Assembly (NCBI GenBank): GCA_023954035.1
Contig: JAMLIT010000032.1
Span: 1-42,707, forward strand
Direction of reading: 5' to 3'
From: Burkholderiaceae bacterium
Lineage (GTDB): Bacteria; Pseudomonadota; Gammaproteobacteria; Burkholderiales; Burkholderiaceae_C
Length of the DNA stretch: 42,707 nucleotides
The notes below the pieces were generated by a model. The model was not told the DNA's origin, made no database searches, and saw nothing but the letters and a program-made list of their open reading frames with translations. Positions 16,082 to 23,052 of this stretch are shown piece by piece. The translations under genes were made by a program, and so were the position numbers. The stretch's first letter is position 1. The number at the start of each line of letters is the position of its first letter.

Positions 16082-17329
16082 TTAACGGTAGCTGCGGGCG
16101 TCTTCTATGACCTTGCCATCGTTGGGCAGGCTGCCGGGCGCCACCAATTGCACTTCGCAGCGCAGCTTGGTTAGTTCGCGCACGGTGTCCTGCAGGCGCT
16201 CGGCCAGGCCGGAGGCGGTCTCCAGGGTTTCCACCTGCAGCAGCATCTGGTCGTTCGCCATTTCGCCGCTGACGACCAGGCGTGCGCGCTGCACCTGGGG
16301 AAAGCGCGCCGCGACTGCGGCCACCTGGCCGGGGTGCACGAACAGGCCGCGCACCTTGGTCGTCTGGTCGGCGCGCCCCATCCAGCCCTTGATGCGGGTG
16401 TTGGTGCGGCCGGTGGGGCAGTGGCCCGGCAGCACGGCCGAAAGGTCGCCGGTGCCAAAGCGAATCAGGGGATAGTCGGGGTTGAGCGTGGTGACCACCA
16501 GCTCGCCGACTTCGCCGTCGGGCACCGGGTCGCCGGTGCCCGGACGCACGATTTCGACGATCACGCCTTCGTCCAGAACCAGTCCCTCGCGCGCTGCGGT
16601 TTCGTAGGCGATCAGCCCCAGGTCGGCCGTGCCATAGCACTGGTAACCCGCCACGCCGCGCTCGGCGAACCAGTCGCGCAACGACGGCGGAAAGGCCTCG
16701 GCCGAGAGCAGGGCCTTGGTCAGGCTGGGCAGCGGCAGATGCAGTTCGGCGGCCTTCTCCAGGATGAGCTTGAGGAAACTGGGCGTGCCGATGTAGCCGG
16801 CCGGCCGCATGTGCGCCATGGCCTGCGCCTGCTGCTCGGTCTGCCCGGTGCCGCCAGGAAACACCGTGCAACCGAGCGCCAGCGCGCCCGACTCCATCAT
16901 CGAGCCCGCAGGAACGAAGTGGTACGAGAAACAGTTGTGCACCAGCTCGCCCGGGCGAAAGCCCGCCGCGTACAGCGCACGGGCCATGCGCCAATAGTCT
17001 GGCCGCACGCCCTCGGGCTCGTACAGCGGGCCGGGGCTGGCAAACACGCGCGGCATGGCCGCTCCAAACCCTTGCGTGGCGAATCCGCCAAACAGGTGCT
17101 GTTCGCGCTCGGCACTCTGGCGCTCCAGCAATTCGTGCTTGCGTGTCACAGGCAGGCGCGCCAGCGCCTCGCGCGTGCCGATGCGGGCGGCATCCACGCC
17201 GGCAAGAATCTGCGCGAACGCCGGTGCGTGCTGCTGCGCGTGGGCCACCTGGCCCGGCAGCGCGGCCAGCAGCGCTGCTTCGCGCTCCTCGGTGCTGCGG
17301 GTTTCCAGTGCGTCGTAGAACGGGTTCAT
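16082..17329 (-). CDS. Phenylacetate-CoA ligase (PaaK)-like protein
   Basis: 415 residues from ATG 17329. Features of the PaaK branch of adenylate-forming enzymes are present: YGTADLGLIAYE (about 233-244), GELVVTTLNPDYPLIRFGTGD (the hinge region), GRADQTTKVRGLFVHPGQV and the C-terminal LPNDGKVIEDARSY. The SSGTTGxP phosphate loop is not recognisable; the equivalent stretch reads FASPGPLYEPEG. Activity as a CoA ligase is therefore likely but not assured. It is the last gene of the minus-strand liv cluster, separated from livF by a 255-bp gap of repeats. A role in activating the transported acid is inferred from context. Confidence 0.82.
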   Translation of the reverse strand: MNPFYDALETRSTEEREAALLAALPGQVAHAQQHAPAFAQILAGVDAARIGTREALARLPVTRKHELLERQSAEREQHLFGGFATQGFGAAMPRVFASPGPLYEPEGVRPDYWRMARALYAAGFRPGELVHNCFSYHFVPAGSMMESGALALGCTVFPGGTGQTEQQAQAMAHMRPAGYIGTPSFLKLILEKAAELHLPLPSLTKALLSAEAFPPSLRDWFAERGVAGYQCYGTADLGLIAYETAAREGLVLDEGVIVEIVRPGTGDPVPDGEVGELVVTTLNPDYPLIRFGTGDLSAVLPGHCPTGRTNTRIKGWMGRADQTTKVRGLFVHPGQVAAVAARFPQVQRARLVVSGEMANDQMLLQVETLETASGLAERLQDTVRELTKLRCEVQLVAPGSLPNDGKVIEDARSYR

Positions 17330-17359
17330 GCCTGGCTTTCTATGCGTAATGCTTTAAGT

Positions 17360-17410
17360 GAAATTGGCCTCTACCGCTTACCCATCAAGCGCAAGCAGCT
17401 ATAAATTCAG
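17360..17410 (+). repeat. Dispersed repeat family 1, copy 3 (well conserved)
   Basis: One of the cleanest copies: AAATTGGCCTCTACCGCTTA, a 5-base middle, AAGCGCAAGCAGCTATAA. The inner CGCTT/AAGCG arms form a hairpin. It lies just upstream of the PaaK-like start, in the gap after livF. Confidence 0.8.
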
Positions 17411-17496
17411 GAGTTCTTAAGGCGGGGTGGAGTGAAGGCTGGTTTACAAAAAAGGCACTGCTTTGATGACTGGCGCGGCCTCAGACCGGTGCCACC

Positions 17497-17528
17497 GCGC
17501 AAGGGCCTATGCCGGCCGCGCCGCCCCG
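17497..17528 (-). repeat. Dispersed repeat family 2, partial copy B
   Basis: 32 bases identical, in opposite orientation, to 15963-15994. Similarity may continue to about 17545, where GGGGACGCCACC on the minus strand resembles GGGGGACGCCACA beside copy C. With copy A it forms inverted repeats that flank the PaaK-like gene. Confidence 0.75.
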
Positions 17529-17584
17529 CCGCGCTGGTGGCGTCCCCTGGGGAGTGGGCGCCGAAGGCGAGACAGGAGGGCTTC

Positions 17585-18394
17585 TCAAGCCAGCCAGCGC
17601 TTGCGCCGCTTGTAGCTCTTGACGTCCTTGAAACTCTTGCGCTCGCCGCCGCCGACGCCCAGGTAGAACTCCTTGACATCCTCGTTGTTCGCCAGCTCGG
17701 AGGCGACGCCATCCATCACCACCCTGCCCGACTCCATGATGTAGCCGTAGTCGGCATACTTGAGCGCCATGTTGGTGTTTTGCTCGGCGAGCAGGAAGGT
17801 CACGCCTTCCTTGCTGTTCAAGTCCTTGACGATGTTGAACACCTCTTCGACGATTTGCGGCGCCAGGCCCATGGACGGTTCGTCCAGCAGCACCATGCTG
17901 GGGTTGGCCATGATGGCCCGCCCAATCGCGCACATCTGCTGCTCGCCGCCCGAGGTGTAGGCGGCCTGCGAGCTGCGCCGCGTTTTCAGGCGTGGAAAAT
18001 AGGTGTAGACCTTGTCCAGGTTGGCCGCAATCTCGCCCTTGTCGCTGCGCGTATAGGCGCCGGCGAGCAGGTTCTCCTCGATGGTCAGGTGGGCGAAGCA
18101 GTGGCGCCCCTCCATCACCTGCACCACCCCGCGCTTGACCAGATCGGCCGGCGTGAGGTTTTCAATGCGCTCCCCGCGCAACTCGATGGAACCCTTGGTG
18201 ACTTCGCCGCGCTCGCCCTGCAGCAGATTGGAGACCGCGCGCAAGGTCGTCGTCTTGCCCGCGCCATTGCCGCCCAGAATGGCCACGATGCCCTTCTCCG
18301 GCACCTGCAGCGAAACTCCCTTGAGCACCAGGATCACGTGGTTGTAGATGACCTCGATGCCATTGACATTGAGGACGATGTTTTTCGATTCCAT
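17585..18394 (-). CDS. livF: ABC transporter ATP-binding protein, LivF type
   Basis: 269 residues from ATG 18394 (GAAAGG upstream). ATPase motifs: Walker A GGNGAGKTT (about 41-49), Q-loop/VQVMEGRHCF region, signature TSGGEQQM, Walker B SMVLLDEPSMGLAP, and the switch AEQN in place of the classical His, normal for LivF. It powers branched-chain amino-acid-type (HAAT) importers together with LivG. Its extra C-terminal tail is basic (GGGERKSFKDVKSYKRRKRWLA), as seen in this liv subtype. A 315-bp gap containing repeat copy C separates it from livK, which may weaken cotranscription. Confidence 0.93.
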   Translation of the reverse strand: MESKNIVLNVNGIEVIYNHVILVLKGVSLQVPEKGIVAILGGNGAGKTTTLRAVSNLLQGERGEVTKGSIELRGERIENLTPADLVKRGVVQVMEGRHCFAHLTIEENLLAGAYTRSDKGEIAANLDKVYTYFPRLKTRRSSQAAYTSGGEQQMCAIGRAIMANPSMVLLDEPSMGLAPQIVEEVFNIVKDLNSKEGVTFLLAEQNTNMALKYADYGYIMESGRVVMDGVASELANNEDVKEFYLGVGGGERKSFKDVKSYKRRKRWLA

Positions 18395-18566
18395 AGCGTT
18401 TGACCTTTCGTGCCAATCGGGAGGGCTGATACCCGAAGGAGACAACCCTCTCGGATGGCGGCTGCAGTGCAGCCGACCTTCAAATTTCCATTGGCCTCAG
18501 GAGCTGGCGTGCCCCATGCCCGAGCCACTGTGGGACTGACTCTGCCAGGCCACCTGTGGCGTCCCC

Positions 18567-18687
18567 CTTGCGCAGTGCGCAGCGCTGCAAGGGAAAGGGG
18601 CTGAGAGCCGCGGCTCCAAGCCTGCCTGCGCAGGCTTGGATGGCTCCGAAGGGCTGCCGCCTTTGGCGGCTGCTCAGAGCAAGGAAG
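18567..18687 (-). repeat. Dispersed repeat family 2, copy C
   Basis: About 121 bp aligning with copy A on the opposite strand, roughly four-fifths identical by eye. It includes the stem-loop AAGCCTGC...GCAGGCTT and the outer arms CTTGC/GCAAG. It lies in the livK-livF gap (18395-18709), in which no gene is visible. Confidence 0.75.
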
Positions 18688-18709
18688 CCGCTCACGGGGC
18701 TGCTCTTTA

Positions 18710-20038
18710 TTACGAGCTGCAATCCGCCACGTCGCGCCGCTTCATCTTCTTGTCGGCCAGGTATTTGTCGCCGGCGGCCTTGATCATGGGCTTGAGGATC
18801 TGCTCGTCCGCCTGATACCAATCGGGTCCGATGTTCCACTTGGCACCGTCCCAGGTCTGGATGCGGGCCCAGCTTGAACCCATGTGGTCGGCGCAGCTCG
18901 TGGAGACCGGCCGCATGATGCCGGCAAAGCCCATGCTGTCGAGCTTCTTCTGGTCCAGGTTGAGATTCTCAAGCCCCCAGCGCACCTGCTCGCCGGTCAT
19001 GACCTTGCCCTTGCCAAAGCGCTCCTGCGCGCGGCGCACGGCTTCCACGCCCAGCATCTGGATCATCACGCCACGGGTGTAGAGCACCGAGCCGACTTCG
19101 TCCTTGGGGCCGGTTCCCTGGCCCTTGTCGTGCACATACTTCATGATGTCCTGGATGACCTTCTGGTCCTTGCCGGAGCCATTGAGTGCCAGTGCGTTGT
19201 AGCCCTTGGCGCCCATGCCCACGTCGCGCACGTCCGGCTCGGCGCCGGCCCACCACACGCCGTACATCTTGTCGCGCGGGTAACCCGTGGCCTGCGCTTC
19301 CTTGAGCGCGGTCGAGTTCATCACACCCCAGCCCCAGAGCAAAACGTAGTCGGGCCGGCTCTGGCGCACTTGCAGCCAGGTCGCCTTTTGCTCGACGCCA
19401 GGAGCGGTCACGGGCAGCAACTGCAAATCGAAGCTATGCATCTTCGCGCGCTCTTCGAGCAGCGGGATCGGCTCCTTGCCGAACGGGCTGTCGTGGTAGA
19501 CCAAGGCGATCTTCTTGCCCTTGAGTTTGTCCATGCCGCCGAGCGACTTGCCAATCGCCTGCAAGATGATGTCGGCGCCGGTCCAGTAGCTGCCCATCAT
19601 CTCGAAGTTCCAGGGGAACGCCATGCCGTCGGCCGACATCGATAGGCCATAACCCACGGTCAGCAGGGGAATCTTGTCCACGGGAGCCTTCTCCGTCAGG
19701 GCGAAGGTGATGCCTGTGGATTGCGGGTCGATCATGGCTGCGCCAGGGCGCACCTTGAGACGCTCATAGCATTCCACGCCGCGGTCGGTGGCGTAGCCGG
19801 TTTCGCATTCCTCGAACGTGATCTTGACGCCGTTGATGCCGCCGTCGCGGGCGTTGATCATCTTCAGGTAGTCCTGCTTGCCGTTGGCCCAGGGCGTGCC
19901 GTTGGGCGCGTACGGACCGGTGCGGTAGGAGAGCAGCGGGAAGAACTGCTCCTTCGCTTGCGCAAGCGCGCTGGTCGACAGCGTCGATGCTCCAGCGGCC
20001 ACGAGGGTGGCGGCAATGACGAGTTTGGATAGCTTCAT
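18710..20038 (-). CDS. livK: Periplasmic substrate-binding protein, LivK/HAAT family
   Basis: 442 residues from ATG 20038 with AAAGGAGAC before it. It has a Sec signal peptide (MKLSKLVIAATLVAAGAST...ALAQA, cleavage about residue 26-28). The mature protein is a type I periplasmic binding fold: TGPYAPNGTPWANGKQDYLKMIN, then VYHDSPFGKEPIPLLEERA and WGWGVMNSTALKEA. It is longer than amino-acid-binding LivK (about 370), like the group found beside acyl-CoA ligases in Burkholderiales. The ligand is therefore more probably an aromatic or aliphatic carboxylate than leucine; this is inference. A second binding-protein gene lies at the head of the cluster. Confidence 0.9.
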   Translation of the reverse strand: MKLSKLVIAATLVAAGASTLSTSALAQAKEQFFPLLSYRTGPYAPNGTPWANGKQDYLKMINARDGGINGVKITFEECETGYATDRGVECYERLKVRPGAAMIDPQSTGITFALTEKAPVDKIPLLTVGYGLSMSADGMAFPWNFEMMGSYWTGADIILQAIGKSLGGMDKLKGKKIALVYHDSPFGKEPIPLLEERAKMHSFDLQLLPVTAPGVEQKATWLQVRQSRPDYVLLWGWGVMNSTALKEAQATGYPRDKMYGVWWAGAEPDVRDVGMGAKGYNALALNGSGKDQKVIQDIMKYVHDKGQGTGPKDEVGSVLYTRGVMIQMLGVEAVRRAQERFGKGKVMTGEQVRWGLENLNLDQKKLDSMGFAGIMRPVSTSCADHMGSSWARIQTWDGAKWNIGPDWYQADEQILKPMIKAAGDKYLADKKMKRRDVADCSS

Positions 20039-20080
20039 GGATGTCTCCTTTAATGAAAGTGTTGAAGCACAGGGGGAAAA

Positions 20081-21157
20081 TCAATGGGGGAAGGGCCACA
20101 GGCGCAGCTTTTGCTTGCCCATGGACCAGAGCCTGGCCAGACCATGGGGCTCGACGATGAGGAACCAGACGATGAGGCCGCCAAAGGTCATGAGCTCGGC
20201 GTGCGAGACGGCCGCGGTGGAAAACTCCACCCCCACCAGGTCGCCGATGGCTGGCAGCAGGCGGCTGAGCGCGATGGGCAGGATCACGATGAAGGCGGCG
20301 CCAAAGAAGCTGCCCATGATGGAGCCCAGGCCGCCGATGATCACCATGAACAGCAAGCGGAACGAGACCTCCACGGAGAAAGCCGCTGGCTCCCACGAGC
20401 CCAGGTGGACAAAAGCCCACAGCGCGCCGGCCACGCCAATGATGAACGAGCTGACCGCAAATGCGCTGAGCTTGGCGTACATGGGTCGGATGCCGATGAC
20501 CGCGGCGGCCACGTCCATGTCGCGAATGGCCATCCACTCCCGGCCGATGGCGCCGCGCACAAGGTTCTTGGCCAGCAAGGCAATGACCGTCAGCAGGCTG
20601 AGGCAGAACAAGTAGCGCGCCACGGGCGTGTCCAGTGCCATGCCCAGCACCTTGAGTTTGTTGACCGACACTTGTCCCGAGGGAGAATCGTTGGTGAGCC
20701 AGGTGATCCGCAGGAACATCCAGTCGCTGAAGAATTGCGCGGCCAGCGTGGCCACCGCGAGGTACAGGCCCTTGACGCGCAGGCTGGGCAGTCCGAACAG
20801 GATGCCGAAGAACATGGCGCAGAGTCCACCGAGCAGCAGCGCCGGGATCAGCGGCAGGCCGGGAATGCGGACGAAAAAGTTGTAGGCACCGTAGGCCCCC
20901 ACCGCCATGAAGGCGCCCGACCCCAGCGAAATCTGGCCGCAGTAGCCCACCAGGAGGTTCACTCCGAGTGCGGCGAGCGACATGATGACAAAAGGGATCA
21001 GGATGGAGGTATAGAAATACTCGCTGGCAAACAGCGGAATGGCGACGAAGGCGACGGCCAGCAGCAAGCCGATGGCGACGCGGTCCTGCGCGATCGGGAA
21101 AATTTGCTGATCCGAGCGGTAGCTGGTTTTGAATTGGCCGTTTTCGCGGTAGAGCAT
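20081..21157 (-). CDS. livM: Branched-chain amino-acid-type ABC permease, LivM
   Basis: 358 residues from ATG 21157. About nine to ten membrane segments are seen. The LivM hallmarks are GVNLLVGYCGQISLGSGAFMAVGAYGAY (about 64-91), FGLPSLRVKGLYLAVATLAAQF (about 119-140), and the coupling-helix region REWMAIRDMDVAAAVIGI. It forms the inner-membrane channel with LivH. It is preceded by a 155-bp gap containing a nested hairpin after livH, unlike the tight junctions earlier in the operon, and followed by livK after 42 bases. Confidence 0.93.
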   Translation of the reverse strand: MLYRENGQFKTSYRSDQQIFPIAQDRVAIGLLLAVAFVAIPLFASEYFYTSILIPFVIMSLAALGVNLLVGYCGQISLGSGAFMAVGAYGAYNFFVRIPGLPLIPALLLGGLCAMFFGILFGLPSLRVKGLYLAVATLAAQFFSDWMFLRITWLTNDSPSGQVSVNKLKVLGMALDTPVARYLFCLSLLTVIALLAKNLVRGAIGREWMAIRDMDVAAAVIGIRPMYAKLSAFAVSSFIIGVAGALWAFVHLGSWEPAAFSVEVSFRLLFMVIIGGLGSIMGSFFGAAFIVILPIALSRLLPAIGDLVGVEFSTAAVSHAELMTFGGLIVWFLIVEPHGLARLWSMGKQKLRLWPFPH

Positions 21158-21196
21158 GGAGTGTCCTGTCGTTCTAGTTATGGCTTAAACGCGATC

Positions 21197-21268
21197 GATG
21201 ATCTTTTGGCTCCGGCGCGCTTCGCTTGACTTCGCTGGCGCGAAGTCAGCCTTTGCCGAAAGATCATC
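21197..21268. repeat. Nested inverted repeat between livH and livM
   Basis: Outer arms GATGATCTTTTGGC (21197-21210) and GCCGAAAGATCATC (21255-21268) pair at 13 of 14 positions. Inner arms TGACTTCGC (21227-21235) and GCGAAGTCA (21240-21248) pair perfectly round a 4-base loop. The left outer arm and its flank (21191-21207) also nearly duplicate 21317-21333 at the 3' end of livH. It could modulate livH/livM transcript balance or be a small mobile repeat. Confidence 0.75.
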
Positions 21269-21312
21269 GCTGCCCGTTGCGGGGCAGCAGTCCTGCGGAT
21301 TGATCGTGTATT

Positions 21313-22242
21313 TCATACGCGGTCGATGATCTTTTCACCGAAGAGCCCCTGCGGCCTAAACAGCAGGAACACCAGGGCAAGTACGTAGGCAAACCAGATT
21401 TCAATGCCACCGCCCACGTAGGGGCCGATGTAGACCTCGGAGAGCTTCTCTCCCACGCCGATGATGAGGCCGCCGATGATGGCGCCCGGAACCGAAGTGA
21501 GACCACCCAGAATCACGACCGGCAGCGCCCGCAGCGCGAGCGTCGTCAGGGAAAACTGCACGCCCAGCTTGGAGCCCCAGATCATTCCGGCAACCAGTGC
21601 CACCGCGCCGGCCACACACCACACGATGACCCAGATGCGGCCGAGCGGAATGCCGATGGACTGCGCCGCCTGGTGGTCGTCAGCCACCGCGCGCAGGGCG
21701 CGACCGGTCTTGGTTTTCTGGAAGAACAGGCTCAGCGCCACCACCAGCGCGGCGGCGATGCCTGCGGCGATCACGTCCTCCTGGTTCACCAGGATGCCGC
21801 CGGGAAACACCTTGTCGAAAAGGAACACTGGGTCCTTGGGCATGCCGATGTCGATCGGATAGATGTTGCTGCCAAACAAGCTCTGGCCCAGCCCTTCAAG
21901 AAAATAGGCGATTCCCAGGGTGGCCAGCAACAGGGTGGCTTGCTCCTGGTTGACCAGGAAGCGCAGCACCAGCCGCTCGATCAGCCAGGCGGCCAGGAAC
22001 ATCAACGCGCCCGCAGCGACGAAGGCGAGCACGTTGGCCAGCACCGGGTTGGCAATGCCGGTCCACGCAGGGAACCATTCGGCAAAGCGTGCCATGGCCA
22101 GGGCGGCGAACAGCACCATGGCGCCTTGGGCAAAGTTGAAGACGCCCGACGCCTTGTAGATCAGTACAAAGCCCAGCGCGACCAGCGAATACAGCATGCC
22201 TGCCATCAGGCCGCCGATCAGGGTTTCAAGAAAAAATGCCAT
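21313..22242 (-). CDS. livH: Branched-chain amino-acid-type ABC permease, LivH
   Basis: 309 residues from ATG 22242. About eight membrane segments are seen. LivH motifs: LVALGFVLIYKASGVFNFAQG (about 22-42), the coupling loop GRALRAVADDHQAAQSIGI, and GGLTSVPGAIIGGLIIGV. It ends EKIIDRV. The livG stop is 24 bases away, giving tight operon spacing. A near-identical copy of the last codons (reading QKIIDRV and a stop) occurs about 126 bases downstream, beside the hairpin. Confidence 0.93.
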   Translation of the reverse strand: MAFFLETLIGGLMAGMLYSLVALGFVLIYKASGVFNFAQGAMVLFAALAMARFAEWFPAWTGIANPVLANVLAFVAAGALMFLAAWLIERLVLRFLVNQEQATLLLATLGIAYFLEGLGQSLFGSNIYPIDIGMPKDPVFLFDKVFPGGILVNQEDVIAAGIAAALVVALSLFFQKTKTGRALRAVADDHQAAQSIGIPLGRIWVIVWCVAGAVALVAGMIWGSKLGVQFSLTTLALRALPVVILGGLTSVPGAIIGGLIIGVGEKLSEVYIGPYVGGGIEIWFAYVLALVFLLFRPQGLFGEKIIDRV

Positions 22243-22266
22243 GGTGGTGGATACTCCGGCGCGTCT

Positions 22267-23052
22267 TCAGTGGCTGGTGCCGAGATAGGCGGCAATGACG
22301 TCTTCGTTGTTGCGCACGGCTTCGGGTTCGCCGTCGCCGATCTTCTTGCCGTAGTCGAGCACCACGACGCGGTCCGAGATGTCCATCACCACGCCCATGT
22401 CGTGCTCGATGAGCACGATGGTGCTTCCGAACTCGTCGTTCACGTCGAGGATGAAGCGGCACATGTCCTGCTTTTCTTCCACGTTCATGCCGGCCATGGG
22501 TTCGTCCAGCAGCAGCACCTGTGGCTCCATGGCCAGAGCACGTCCCAGGTCGACCCTTTTTTGCAGGCCGTAGGGCAGTTGCCCCACGGGCGTCTTGCGG
22601 TAGGCCTGGATCTCCAGGAAATCGATGATGTGCTCGACAAACTCACGGTGCCGCTCCTCCTCGCGCTGCGCCGGGCCTATGCGCAGCGCCTGCAGCAGCA
22701 AGCCGCTTTTGATCTTCATGTTGCGGCCAGTCATGATGTTGTCGATCACGCTCATGCCCTTGAAAAGCGCAAGGTTCTGGAAGGTGCGCGCAATGCCCAT
22801 CTCCGCGACCTGGCGCGAGTTCATGTGCTTGAAGGTCTGGCCGCGAAAGCTGATCGAGCCTTCCTGCGGCGTGTAGACGCCGTTGATGCAATTGAGCATC
22901 GAGGACTTGCCCGCCCCGTTGGGCCCGATGATCGAGCGGATCTCGTGCTCGCGCACGTCGAAGGAAATGTCGGTCAAGGCGTTGACGCCGCCAAAGCGCA
23001 GGCTGATGTGGTTCACATCCAGCACGACGTCGCCGATCTTTTTCTGGTTCAT
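22267..23052 (-). CDS. livG: ABC transporter ATP-binding protein, LivG type
   Basis: 261 residues from ATG 23052, which overlaps the acyl-CoA ligase stop as ATGA; this and family length decide against the longer frame to 23091. Motifs: Walker A GPNGAGKSS, the Q-loop region IARTFQNLALFKG, signature QLPYGLQKRVDLG, Walker B VLLLDEPMAGM, and the switch His in IVLIEHDMGVVM. The GLQKRV form of the signature replaces the usual GxQRR and is common in this liv subtype. It pairs with LivF to drive the importer. Confidence 0.94.
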   Translation of the reverse strand: MNQKKIGDVVLDVNHISLRFGGVNALTDISFDVREHEIRSIIGPNGAGKSSMLNCINGVYTPQEGSISFRGQTFKHMNSRQVAEMGIARTFQNLALFKGMSVIDNIMTGRNMKIKSGLLLQALRIGPAQREEERHREFVEHIIDFLEIQAYRKTPVGQLPYGLQKRVDLGRALAMEPQVLLLDEPMAGMNVEEKQDMCRFILDVNDEFGSTIVLIEHDMGVVMDISDRVVVLDYGKKIGDGEPEAVRNNEDVIAAYLGTSH

